From positions 1-42,666 of the forward strand of contig JBCCXA010000030.1 of assembly GCA_039192515.1 (NCBI GenBank): 42,666 nucleotides of DNA, read 5' to 3'. How positions within the stretch are numbered: the stretch's first letter is position 1; the number at the start of each line of letters is the position of its first letter. This document shows, in pieces, positions 18,572 to 26,300 of this stretch. This stretch comes from Verrucomicrobiota bacterium. GTDB lineage: Bacteria; Verrucomicrobiota; Verrucomicrobiia; Methylacidiphilales; JBCCWR01. The notes under the pieces are model-generated. The model was not told the origin of the DNA, searched no databases, and worked only from the letters and a program-made list of their open reading frames with translations. The position numbers and the translations under genes were made by a program.

Positions 18572-18979
18572 ATGTGGCAAGTGAAGGACTTATTAGGGGA
18601 AATTGAGAAGTTAAAGGAAGTCGATCGGGCACTCTCAAGCATCTGTGCAAATTGTCCTTACCTCTCGGATGATATTTTGGAATTTCGCTATCATGTGCAC
18701 CAAAAAAGCCAACCTGGAAAATGCGTAAGGGCCTACTTTGATTTCGCGAGTTCGGATCCTGAAAAACCTGAAGTATGTTGCATAAGGCAGTGGTTAGAAA
18801 CTTCGGTAGAAGTAGAAGCAATAGACCTCATTGAGCAAAAAAAATTAGAGTCTTTTCCATTTAAAACTTCCAATGATCGCGGGATAGAGGATTATTGTAT
18901 AAGAGTTATGCAAGACATTCACCATGATCGAGCATATGAAACCAACCATATAAAATTACAATTCCGCTACTGTAGCTAA
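18572..18979 (+). CDS. Unrecognised cysteine-containing protein upstream of fur
   Basis: This 135-residue protein is not recognised. Cysteines cluster in three places: ICANCPYL (about 24-31), GKCVRAYF (about 50) and VCCIRQWL (about 69-70), with a terminal YCS. A helical N-terminus (LLGEIEKLKEVDRAL) precedes them. The CxxC plus CC pattern suggests metal or Fe-S binding. No clear ribosome-binding site precedes the ATG, so the start is uncertain. The stop is only 12 bases before the Fur-family start, which implies co-transcription with the regulator. Confidence 0.55.
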   Translation: MWQVKDLLGEIEKLKEVDRALSSICANCPYLSDDILEFRYHVHQKSQPGKCVRAYFDFASSDPEKPEVCCIRQWLETSVEVEAIDLIEQKKLESFPFKTSNDRGIEDYCIRVMQDIHHDRAYETNHIKLQFRYCS

Positions 18980-18990
18980 ATCATAATTAA

Positions 18991-19494
18991 ATGAGTTCAA
19001 GTAAAGAAGATCCTTCCACAAACAACGCGGTCATACAGCAACGGATCAAAGATTTTCTGCAGGAGGAAGGTTGTCGCCTTACGAAGCAGCGTATCACCAT
19101 CCTGGAAGCTATTTTTTCCAATAAGGATTGCTTTCATGCGGAAGAACTTTGGGTGAAAGCGAAATCACTCGATGACTCTGTGTCGCGTGCCACTGTCTAC
19201 AGGACAATCAAGCTTCTTATCGATGGAGGCTACTTGCGTGCGCTTGATTTAGGTAGGGAGCAACAGTATTACGATCTGAATATTCCAAGTCAGTCAAAAC
19301 TCAATCACATCATCTGTAAGGACTGTAATAAAATCATCGAATACGAAGACCCTTGCTTAGATATTCGTGAAAGCGCTCTAATTAACGAGCTGGGTTTTAA
19401 TCCCAAGAGCATGACCTTTAAGGTGGAAGCCACTTGTCAAGAGTTGACCAAAACTGGCCAATGTGATCGGAAAGTAAGCAATAAAAGCTCTTAA
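18991..19494 (+). CDS. Fur family transcriptional regulator
   Basis: This 167-residue metalloregulator has the Fur layout. It has an N-terminal winged helix with RLTKQRITILEAI at 29-41 and the recognition helix SRATVYRTIKLL at about 65-76. The dimerisation domain contains HIICKDCNKIIEYED (C109, C112), the usual structural zinc pair. It probably senses Fe2+ and represses iron genes at low-GC boxes such as those at 24774, 26266 and 26301; PerR or Zur specificity cannot be excluded from sequence. The neighbouring flavodoxin, HemS-like and HutW-like genes favour iron. Confidence 0.9.
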   Translation: MSSSKEDPSTNNAVIQQRIKDFLQEEGCRLTKQRITILEAIFSNKDCFHAEELWVKAKSLDDSVSRATVYRTIKLLIDGGYLRALDLGREQQYYDLNIPSQSKLNHIICKDCNKIIEYEDPCLDIRESALINELGFNPKSMTFKVEATCQELTKTGQCDRKVSNKSS

Positions 19495-19749
19495 GCTTAA
19501 CAGCTGCTCTCTATTTCTTGGCACAAGAACCTGCGCAGATCGATAAGTCTCTCACGTAACATTTGGGTTAGAATGACGTGCCTATCATCCATGGCATAGA
19601 GTGCCCATCGAAGCAAAAACTCTCAAACTAATTGAGATTGAATTTCAAATAAATCTTGACGTTCCCTACCCCTCCAAAGAATATTTCGATAAGTAAAACA
19701 CGACTCCTTTAGTGAGTGCTTAAACTTTGGATTGGAAAGGAAAACCAGG

Positions 19750-20208
19750 ATGGATAGGAAAATGTTGGTACTTTTTGCAACACAAACAGGAAATGCTAAA
19801 ACTATTGCAGAAAAAGCAGTCGAGCAACTCGATGAAGCTGGTTTTAAGTCAGCAGAAACAGATCTCGCTGAATATGCTTTAGAGGATTTAAAAAATGAGC
19901 AAGATGTATTAGTTATTGCGAGTACCTGGGGAGAAGGTGAGCCACCAGATGAATGCATCGATTTTTACGAAGATATCACTTCAAGGGATCCGCTAGGGCT
20001 AAGTAATCTTCGTTTTGCCGTTCTTGCTCTGGGAGACAGCTCATACGAAAATTTTTGTCAACACGGTAAAGATCTGGACCACCATCTTGAGAGGCATGGT
20101 GGGAAACGGCTTATAGATTGTGTGGAATGTGATCTTGATGAAGAAGAGCAGCTGCCTGAATGGGTTAATAAGTTGGTTAGTGTTTTAAGAAATAACAGTG
20201 CTAGCTGA
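19750..20208 (+). CDS. Flavodoxin (FMN-binding)
   Basis: This 152-residue protein starts at the ATG at 19750, preceded by AAAGGAAAACCAGG. The phosphate loop TQTGNAKT at 10-17, STWGEGEPPDE and LALGDSSYENFCQHGKDLD are those of flavodoxin-like domains related to sulfite reductase and cytochrome P450 reductase FMN domains. It is an electron carrier, and flavodoxins often replace ferredoxin when iron is scarce. It is followed after 20 bases by a HemS-like gene, so it may deliver electrons for reductive haem breakdown or to the radical-SAM protein at 23374. Confidence 0.9.
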   Translation: MDRKMLVLFATQTGNAKTIAEKAVEQLDEAGFKSAETDLAEYALEDLKNEQDVLVIASTWGEGEPPDECIDFYEDITSRDPLGLSNLRFAVLALGDSSYENFCQHGKDLDHHLERHGGKRLIDCVECDLDEEEQLPEWVNKLVSVLRNNSAS

Positions 20209-20228
20209 TATATTTAAGGTAGAGAATA

Positions 20229-21158
20229 GTGCAATCAGTTAAGCTTGGAATGAAGTCAATTGAAATTGGCATTCCAAATGGTAACTATCCAGGTCTATCT
20301 CACTATTTCGAGCATACCAAATTACGCCAACATCATACGTGTGTCCTGGAACTGCAAGATAACTGGGGAAATCTGCTAAGAAACTTGAATGGCTTTGGCC
20401 CGTTATTGACAGTTTCAACGAGCAGCTCTGTCGTCTCAACTAAAATATACGAAGAAGTTTATTTCAATCAGCTAGATGCATCCGTGTATGAAATTGATGG
20501 TTGTCATGAGTTGAGACCAGATAAAATATCCTCAGTCTTAGTAGCTCAAGAACATTTCGATAAGCAAATTCTCTTAAGTATCCAATTTTATGACCCCAAG
20601 AGACGAGGATTTCTAAAGCTATGTTTGACTCTTCAATCTGATTTAAAGCGTTTCCATGAATGGATAGAAGAATCCTTTGCCAACAAGAGTCCGTTAAAAA
20701 AATCCAAAATGCCGGTTCGTAAGTTAAAGCAAAAGTCTTCTTATCAGCAGGACTTAGCTGCCCATTCAAAAAGAGCAGATTCTCCTCATTCGATGGATGT
20801 CTCACCTATTTGCTGCCCTCTGCTTATTGAATTGGCAAAATCTCAACAAATTCCCCTTCAGTTTATTATGCTCACACCCGCCATGCGTCATTTCGAAGTA
20901 CTGGAGCGGTTTGATCTAAATAGCAGTAAAGAAGGGTTCACTTTAGAAACAGAGGGCTTAGCCATTTCTGTGCAAACAAGCAACCTTCGCAGAGCTGCAC
21001 TACATCGCCCGGTTGATGGACCTAGTACCCCATACGCATTAAATCTTTATGAACCGTGCAAATGCTTTCATACAGTTATTTTACCTGCATTACACCCAAG
21101 CGACGAGAGGGTAACGTGCTGGGCTAGTGAAGTTGAGAAGCTCTTTATTAATCAGTAA
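20229..21158 (+). CDS. Divergent HemS/ChuS-like haem-processing protein
   Basis: The 309 residues show the two-repeat layout of haemin-degrading factors. In repeat 1, NLLRNLNGFGPLLTV resembles the ChuS LE-VG segment, and LLSIQFYDPKRRGFLKLCLT resembles its SIQFFD..G-A-KVY-T motif. In repeat 2, PLQFIMLTPAMRHFEVLERF and YALNLYEPCKCFHTVILPA resemble the corresponding ChuS strands. The GTG at 20229 follows AGGTAGAGA; an ATG at 20250 is the alternative. It is predicted to bind or open haem in the cytoplasm. The overall similarity is low and the ChuS haem-ligand His was not located. It is paralogous to the protein at 22383-23315. Confidence 0.6.
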   Translation: MQSVKLGMKSIEIGIPNGNYPGLSHYFEHTKLRQHHTCVLELQDNWGNLLRNLNGFGPLLTVSTSSSVVSTKIYEEVYFNQLDASVYEIDGCHELRPDKISSVLVAQEHFDKQILLSIQFYDPKRRGFLKLCLTLQSDLKRFHEWIEESFANKSPLKKSKMPVRKLKQKSSYQQDLAAHSKRADSPHSMDVSPICCPLLIELAKSQQIPLQFIMLTPAMRHFEVLERFDLNSSKEGFTLETEGLAISVQTSNLRRAALHRPVDGPSTPYALNLYEPCKCFHTVILPALHPSDERVTCWASEVEKLFINQ

Positions 21159-21259
21159 TTCAGTGCAGATCATGCAGTAGAGACTTAAAAACCTGGTATG
21201 TTCTTGTCCCAAGTAACATGGAGTCTACTTGAAGTGTCGGCTTTTGAGAACCAGAGCGC

Positions 21260-22259
21260 TTTACAAATAAGTTTACACATATTGGCAATGGTGGAAGAAA
21301 TTTCTACAGTCGTTAACTGTAAAAGAATCAAAGCAATGAGCTACAGCTTGTAACAGGTCGACCCAAGTCCTCTTAGCAGCATCCCGCAAGAGAGCTTTAA
21401 ATTTAGCGAAAGCCATTTCGATAGGATTAAGATCTGGACTATAAGCAGGCAGATAGAAAAGCTCAGCCCCTACACTTTTAATGGTTTCTTTGACACCTTT
21501 GACTTTATGGGCCGGCAGGTTATCACAGATAACAATATCTGCTTTCTTTAGAGTTAGTAGCAGGTGCTTTTGGATATGTCCAAGGAACATGGAGCCATCC
21601 ATTGCTCCATCAATAAGCAGTGAGTTTCTCGTATCTCAGGGCTGCTAAAAAGTAGAGCTGTGTCAATGCTCGTATGGAACTTGTCCATGAGAGCGCTTCC
21701 CGCGGAGCGTTCTTCCATAAAGACGCGTCATTTTTGTATTCACGCCGGTCTGATCAAGAAAAACGAGTTTTTTAGGATTCCATAAGAGTTGCAACCATCT
21801 CTAGTCCTCTCGCTTCCTTTGAATATCAATGCGCCCACGCTCGCTTGCCGGTAGCGTTTTTTTTATAGCTGAAGTTCATCTTCTTGAGATGATAGTGTAG
21901 TGTTCTAAGAGTTAATTTTACTTGGCATTGTTTTTGCAATTTCAGGCTAAGTTGTTTTAAAGTCATTTCAGGCTTTTGTTTTAGCCAATGAACTACTTGT
22001 TTTTTATGTGGATCAAACTTACTTTTTCGATGACCTCCATGTTGCTTGTAGTAGACCTCACCCCTCTGCTTATACCGCTTAGAGTATTCCCACACTGTCT
22101 TGCGGCTGATACCAAAGTTTTCTGCTACTTCCCTATTACTCTTGCCTGACTCAAGAGCTTTGATGACTTTTTCTCGTATATCTCGACTATAAGCTTTCAT
22201 CCACTAGCGTATATCTATTACTCATCAGAATCTACAGCCCGTTCCCACTTATTTGTAAA
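21260..22259 (-). mobile_element. IS630-family element (defunct), about 1000 bp
   Basis: Perfect 13-bp inverted repeats, TTTACAAATAAGT at 21260-21272 and its complement ACTTATTTGTAAA at 22247-22259, bracket a split IS630-type transposase on the minus strand. The distance is exactly 1000 bp. The flanking bases do not show a clear TA duplication, so the true ends may extend a little further. The element separates the two HemS-like genes. Confidence 0.75.
21273..22200 (-). pseudogene. IS630-family transposase, broken reading frame
   Basis: The N-terminal part (22200-21826, 124 residues) is a helix-turn-helix domain (GKSNREVAENFGISRKTVWE). The C-terminal part (21602-21273, 109 residues) has ICDNLPAHK and YLPAYSPDLNPIE, the second Asp and the Glu region of the IS630 DDE domain. 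Between them traces such as KLVFLDQTG are visible, so the first catalytic Asp region survives only out of frame. At least one frameshift and internal stops separate the halves. IS630 elements can use programmed frameshifting, but here the gap of over 200 bases with stops argues for decay. Confidence 0.8.
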
Positions 22260-22261
22260 AT

Positions 22262-22345
22262 ACCCTAGATCCCAACTCTATCCGGACTGGCATTCCGTGT
22301 GTTTCATAGTCCCACCCTCGTTTGCCTCTGGCTGAAGCTTTTATC
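22262..22345 (-). pseudogene. Possible prolyl-tRNA synthetase fragment
   Basis: The minus strand encodes ARGKRGWDYETHGMPVRIEL followed by G, which resembles the segment of class II prolyl-tRNA synthetases around G-P-(V/I)-R-(I/V)-E-(I/L)-GPR. It starts directly beside the right end of the IS630 element and loses the frame after about 28 codons. No other part of the enzyme was found nearby. The match is short, so this is a tentative call. Confidence 0.25.
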
Positions 22346-22382
22346 CATCTGCTTCAACTTCTATGACATCACGTGGGTTAAA

Positions 22383-23315
22383 TTACGATGCTGTTTTAGC
22401 ATGATTAAAGATAGCCCTATGCCAAATACCAAGACTCTTTTTACAATTGTTGGTATGAGCGGCAATAGTTGAACAATGACAACCGCACTTACCATACACT
22501 CGTATACTAGTGGGAGCGTTCCTATTTGTTATGGACTTCGCTAAGACCACCTTACCAACTAAGTCATATTGAAGCATGTATTCCTTATATTCTACTCCCT
22601 TTTGAATAAGGCATAATGCTTTATCTTCTTGGGCAATGCTGAAGTTACAGAATACTTCCTTATGCTCTATGGTCTGGTTAAATAGCTCCACTTCAATAGC
22701 AATATCGTTTTTTGAGGCCTCTTTGAGTAATTTGTTAAGCGTTCTAAAATGAATCGGGTCTGATTCACAGTATCTTTCCTCTACGGTTAGATCATGCAAA
22801 GATTGATCATTCTGCCAAGAACGTTCATCAAAACGTGTGTTACTCTCATCTTCATAAGAAGAGTAAGGCAGGGCAGACAATTCATTGATTATTTTATGAA
22901 AATGCTCAATCTCTGATTGATCCGTTAGGCAGACCTTATGTAAGCCTGTTCTATTTTTATTAAAGATTTGTAAGCTTAAGCAAACACCCATTTTCTGAAT
23001 TTCTTCCACTGCCATGATATGACCAATGCTTCCCCTATTGATCTCAAGTGTACCGTCTAGTTCACGCGAAACATTTGACTCTAAATCAATGAAAAATAAC
23101 TCTTGAAATAACTTTCCTACTACAGCGGGCCCATGAAAAGTCATATTGTAAACTCCTCCTAGACCATGCATTAATTCGAAGCTCTTGGACCAGGGCGGTA
23201 GCAATGTAATAGCATAAACACCTTTATCTATAACCGTAGTTTGGGGAAAGAAAGTTCTTAGGCCGGGATAAGCGCCATGGTCAAAGCCAATTTTATATTT
23301 TATTTTATTAATCAC
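22383..23315 (-). CDS. Divergent HemS/ChuS-like haem-processing protein (second copy)
   Basis: This 310-residue protein is a paralogue of the one at 20229-21158: both begin with a (N/D)-x-YPGL motif and share the repeat layout. ELMHGLGGVYNMTF, LFFIDLESNVSRELDG and CLSLQIFNKNRTGLHKVCLT correspond to HemS repeat 1, and AIEVELFNQTIEHKEVFCNF with IRVYGKCGCHCSTIAA to repeat 2. The two cysteines in KCGCHC are unlike HemS and could bind metal. The likely start is GTG at 23315. It lies 58 bases downstream of the HutW-like gene in the same direction, forming an operon controlled by the site at 24774-24793. Confidence 0.58.
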   Translation of the reverse strand: MINKIKYKIGFDHGAYPGLRTFFPQTTVIDKGVYAITLLPPWSKSFELMHGLGGVYNMTFHGPAVVGKLFQELFFIDLESNVSRELDGTLEINRGSIGHIMAVEEIQKMGVCLSLQIFNKNRTGLHKVCLTDQSEIEHFHKIINELSALPYSSYEDESNTRFDERSWQNDQSLHDLTVEERYCESDPIHFRTLNKLLKEASKNDIAIEVELFNQTIEHKEVFCNFSIAQEDKALCLIQKGVEYKEYMLQYDLVGKVVLAKSITNRNAPTSIRVYGKCGCHCSTIAAHTNNCKKSLGIWHRAIFNHAKTAS

Positions 23316-23373
23316 TTTTCTAATCTTAATTCAAGTCATTTGAGGTTATGAGATCCATGAATAAAAAGGTTTC

Positions 23374-24711
23374 TCAATTCACCATCTCAGATGTCTTCGC
23401 TAACTTCTTGCTAATAAAGTCGATCATTTCTGAGCTTCGAAAACGCCCACGTAAACTGAGCTTTCTTTTTCGCTCGGACCTCAGGGCCAACTGAAAATAC
23501 CCTTTTTCAGTCCATCTCTGCATAACATTCTCAATAGAGGGGTTTACTTCTAAAAGCTTTTCTTCTGTCTCTGATGACAGATATCCCTCTCCCAAGTCAT
23601 AAGATAATTGGTCTTTTAAATTGGCATCACCATTTCGGGTTGAAGCAACCGCCAATGGCTTAAGACCAGCACTAATCAAACGAAAATAGTCTTCAAGTCG
23701 AGGAACTTGAAACACATCAAGCGTTTGCAATTTACCTCCGGCACCGGAACCAAATGGGATGATTTCTGCTGGGCCTTCCGCCAAGCGCTTATACAAACTC
23801 CGCTCGCGCTGGTCTCTTATCCAATGGCATGTCGAAAGTTGTCGGTAGTCAGTTCTACCCAACCATTGTGCGGCGACCCTATACATTTCTTCCTTGGTTT
23901 TAATATCCGCAGTTCGAGCAAAAGCACCTTTTTCTGTGGCAATAGGAAAGGGGCAGTTCGGAAAGGTCTTAGTATGATATAAGTCTAAGCCATGAAGATC
24001 AGTTATCACTTCTAGAGTTTTAAGGTCATTAATAACGTCTTCTTCATTCTGTTTAGGTAGGCCATACATTAATTCAACATTGACAGAACACCTTGGTATT
24101 TCCGTGAGATCGACTAGGGTAGAAATCACTTTCTTCTGAGAAGCTATACGACCCAAGGAGCGCCTTGCTTTTGAATCGAAGGTTTGGACACTCATCAAGA
24201 TTCTGTTGACGCCGCTATTGACCCAATTTTGTGCTATTTCTCTGTCAACACCGTGAGTTCTCGCCTCCATGGTTATTTCGCAGGCCGGTGCCAATGCGAA
24301 GTTAGCTCGGACTGTATCCATGATCTTCTCTACGTCAGGGGAAGGTAAATCACTGGGTGTCCCTCCACCTATATAAATAGCCTCTATTGGTTTTGCCGTA
24401 GCAGCCTCAAGACGGCTTGTGATTTTGATTTCTTGGATTAATGCTTGAACATATTGCTCTAGAAGATTCTTAGAATTCCTATTAATAAAAAAGGGACAGA
24501 AAGTACAACGGCGTTTACTAAAAGGAATATGCAAATACAGGACCCTGGGTAGTTCTGGGTCAGATTTCTGTAAGGCATCTTGCCAAGATTTGTTAGACCT
24601 CAGAGTCGCATCCTCAAAGTAGGTGTCTTTCTTGTGACTACCGGCCGCAACTCTTCGTTGAATATTTACTCTATTCGCCTCTCTTTTTTTCTCCAAAAGT
24701 ATTTCTTTCAT
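23374..24711 (-). CDS. HutW/ChuW-like radical-SAM haem utilisation protein with altered cluster motif
   Basis: This protein of about 445 residues belongs to the HemN-related radical-SAM group, and its context and the short CTFCPFF motif resemble anaerobic haem-degradation methyltransferases HutW/ChuW. LYLHIPF at 58-64 is followed by SKRRCTFC. The family motif is CxxxCxxC, so the first cysteine is Ser65 (AGT at 24517-24519), one base from TGT. IYIGGGTPSDL, MEARTHGVDRE and YGLPKQNEED are intact SAM-domain motifs, and a HemN C-terminal domain follows. The ATG at 24711 is chosen; a GTG at 24750 would add 13 residues. It is followed by the HemS-like gene. Either cluster binding is unusual or the enzyme is inactive. 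Confidence 0.75.
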   Translation of the reverse strand: MKEILLEKKREANRVNIQRRVAAGSHKKDTYFEDATLRSNKSWQDALQKSDPELPRVLYLHIPFSKRRCTFCPFFINRNSKNLLEQYVQALIQEIKITSRLEAATAKPIEAIYIGGGTPSDLPSPDVEKIMDTVRANFALAPACEITMEARTHGVDREIAQNWVNSGVNRILMSVQTFDSKARRSLGRIASQKKVISTLVDLTEIPRCSVNVELMYGLPKQNEEDVINDLKTLEVITDLHGLDLYHTKTFPNCPFPIATEKGAFARTADIKTKEEMYRVAAQWLGRTDYRQLSTCHWIRDQRERSLYKRLAEGPAEIIPFGSGAGGKLQTLDVFQVPRLEDYFRLISAGLKPLAVASTRNGDANLKDQLSYDLGEGYLSSETEEKLLEVNPSIENVMQRWTEKGYFQLALRSERKRKLSLRGRFRSSEMIDFISKKLAKTSEMVN

Positions 24712-24773
24712 AAGCAGTTGTGTTAAGTGGAATATCACTCTTTTAAGCACAAATAAGCAGAAGTCAATTCCTT

Positions 24774-24793
24774 ATTGAGAATGAGTCTCTATT
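24774..24793 (-). promoter_or_regulatory. Fur-box-like operator upstream of the HutW-like operon
   Basis: The plus strand reads ATTGAGAATGAGTCTCTATT. TGAGAATGAGTCTC differs at one position from the frequent Fur-box core TGAGAATGATTCTC. It lies 63 bases before the ATG at 24711, just upstream of a minus-strand TTGACT (about 24762-24767). It shares AATGAG(A/T)CTC with the two sites at 26266 and 26301. Confidence 0.6.
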
Positions 24794-24803
24794 ACAAACC
24801 CGC

Positions 24804-25010
24804 TTAGTTGCCCCTTGAATTCAGTTCATGTCCTAGAACTTCAAGGAGGTGTGTAAAAGCTTGAGCCTCAGGAAAAAGAGAGGTCAAAGAGGCTTCATTC
24901 ATAGCATTGTCTGAGTTTAGCTCTTGTAAGCAAGTGAGGGAGAAGTGATCAAGCGCTCGGAGGCCTAGCCTGGATAGAGATGAAGCATCGACCTCAAAAA
25001 GGTGATAGTT
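24804..25010 (-). other. Unexplained 68-codon open stretch, possible gene remnant
   Basis: Between a TAG at 25011-25013 and a TAA at 24804-24806 the minus strand is open and reads HLFEVDASSLSRLGLRALDH onward to FTHLLEVLGHELNSRGN. The composition looks protein-like, but there is no start codon until the middle and no ribosome-binding site. I do not recognise a family. It lies in the 437-base gap between the HutW-like and ChaN-like genes. Confidence 0.2.
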
Positions 25011-25049
25011 CTAGGTAGTTCTATGTTTCTTGGGGCTAAGGTCTTGGAC

Positions 25050-25080
25050 AGATTTTTAGGTCTCTATGGCATCATTCGGG
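25050..25080 (-). repeat. Copy C of the dispersed 31-bp intergenic motif
   Basis: The minus strand reads CCCGAATGATGCCATAGAGA followed by CCTAAAAATCT. It is the best match to copy A at 458-488. It lies 69 bases before the start of the ChaN-like gene. Confidence 0.55.
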
Positions 25081-25148
25081 TTAAAAATTGATGTCATAGG
25101 CTTATCAAATATGCCTAAATAAGCTCCGAGTCTCCGGAAATAGATACA

Positions 25149-26090
25149 ATGAAAACGATATTAACACTAATCATTCTTACGCAAACACTGACATGGCAAC
25201 ATTTAGCTGCTGAGAGAACAGATAGCTCCATGATCAAATGCAGTCTTTGGATTGATCTATATCATGGTGAAGTAACAACATATGAAGGGCTTATTGATGA
25301 CCTAAATCAAGCTAGAGTTGTTTATCTAGGAGAAACGCATCGTATCAAACGACACCACCAGTGGCAGGTGAGGATCCTAGAATCATTAAGAGAAAGAGGT
25401 AACGATCTTATCCTTGGGTTAGAACAGATTGAGAGCAAATATCAAAATGAAGTTGAAGCATACAATGTGGGCGAGCTTTCGTATGAAGCCTTTGCCAAGA
25501 AGATAAATTGGGAGAAAACCTGGAAGAACTATGAAGATTATGAAGATCTTGTGACCTATGCACAAACTCAGGAAATACCGATAGTGGCGTTGAATGCTGA
25601 TGCAAAGATCATTCGCAAAATTGGACGAGAAGGTTTACAGAACTTGGATCCTCTAGAAAGAGATCTCCTGCCCAAAATCATTAATTGGGAAAAGGATCCA
25701 ATCTATCGACAGTGGTTAAATAAAATACTGATGGTACATATGCCAGTCACAGAAGAAAAACTCATGCCTTTCTTTCAAGCCCAGGTATCTAGGGATGAAA
25801 TGATGTCAGAACAACTGGTTAAGTTTCTCAAGCTTCAAGCCGAGGGAACAATAGCCTTAGTCATAACAGGTTCTGGCCATGTTAATTACGGGTTGGGTAT
25901 GGTGCAACGTGTCAATCGCCGACTCGGTTCTCATAAAAAAAGAATTCTTCTTTTTAGTGAAAGTCAGGAGCTCATCCTAACGGACGAAGAAAAAGCGATG
26001 TCACGGGAGATCTCTATGACGCACGATGACTTGGACTTTATCAAAAGCCCCATCGCTAATTACCTGCTCGCCACTGAAATTGGAAAATAG
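25149..26090 (+). CDS. ChaN-like haem-binding protein (ChaN/Tiki superfamily)
   Basis: This 313-residue protein has a weak hydrophobic N-terminus (MKTILTLIILTQTLTWQHLA) consistent with export. The family motif VVYLGETHRIKRHHQWQ at 57-73 (G61, E62, H64, H70) and the C-terminal TGSGHVNYGLG match ChaN (DUF399). These are iron-regulated outer-membrane or periplasmic proteins that bind haem and belong to the EreA/Tiki fold. It is placed between the HutW-like gene and the PEP-CTERM genes, which fits a role in haem capture. A GAGTCTC at 25128-25134 recalls the operator core but lacks its AT flanks. Confidence 0.8.
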   Translation: MKTILTLIILTQTLTWQHLAAERTDSSMIKCSLWIDLYHGEVTTYEGLIDDLNQARVVYLGETHRIKRHHQWQVRILESLRERGNDLILGLEQIESKYQNEVEAYNVGELSYEAFAKKINWEKTWKNYEDYEDLVTYAQTQEIPIVALNADAKIIRKIGREGLQNLDPLERDLLPKIINWEKDPIYRQWLNKILMVHMPVTEEKLMPFFQAQVSRDEMMSEQLVKFLKLQAEGTIALVITGSGHVNYGLGMVQRVNRRLGSHKKRILLFSESQELILTDEEKAMSREISMTHDDLDFIKSPIANYLLATEIGK

Positions 26091-26149
26091 CTTCCCCTAC
26101 ACATTATTTTCGACCTCTTGGATGACTTATTTGAGGTGAGCTCTATCAT

Positions 26150-26261
26150 AAAAAAGGCACGCCAGAGGTTTTCCCCGGCGTGCCTTGACTGGTCATTACT
26201 GACCAATCTAGTTAATGGGCACAAATAGGAGCGCTGTCTCACGCTAATATATAATCTACAC
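26150..26261 (-). ncRNA. Candidate iron-regulated small RNA, about 110 nt
   Basis: A minus-strand promoter (TTGACT at 26294-26289, 16-base spacer, CATTAT at 26272-26267) overlaps a Fur-like box, and an ideal intrinsic terminator lies at 26186-26150. No gene on the minus strand explains this terminator, because all genes from 25149 to 29164 are on the plus strand. The predicted transcript starts near 26260. It has two further hairpins: AGCG/CGCT (26230-26245) and TGGTCA/TGACCA around a TTAC/GTAA loop (26190-26205). No good reading frame with a start signal was seen. The architecture is like RyhB/PrrF/NrrF, but no sequence similarity is claimed. Confidence 0.5.
26154..26186 (-). terminator. Intrinsic terminator, minus-strand direction
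   Basis: The 10-bp perfect stem AAGGCACGCC/GGCGTGCCTT has a 13-base loop. Read on the minus strand it is followed at once by TTTTTT (the A-run at 26150-26155). On the plus strand the bases after the stem are GACTGG, so it serves the plus-strand ChaN-like gene less well. Confidence 0.75.
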
Positions 26262-26265
26262 ATTA

Positions 26266-26283
26266 GATAATGAGACTCATATC
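26266..26283. promoter_or_regulatory. Fur-box-like site over the minus-strand promoter
   Basis: GATAATGAGACTCATATC contains the perfect palindrome ATGAGACTCAT (26270-26280) and GATAATGA as in the Fur consensus. It covers the -10 element of the predicted minus-strand promoter, so occupation by a repressor would block the small RNA. Confidence 0.6.
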
Positions 26284-26300
26284 CAATAAGTCAACAACTA

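Noticed and set aside
19621..19637. TCTCAA/TTGAGA inverted repeat before the flavodoxin gene
   Set aside because: Six-base arms alone are expected by chance in AT-rich DNA, and it does not match the other operators.
25128..25134. GAGTCTC before the ChaN-like gene as an operator
   Set aside because: The flanks are GC-rich (CTCC...CGGA) and do not match the boxes; seven bases are not enough.
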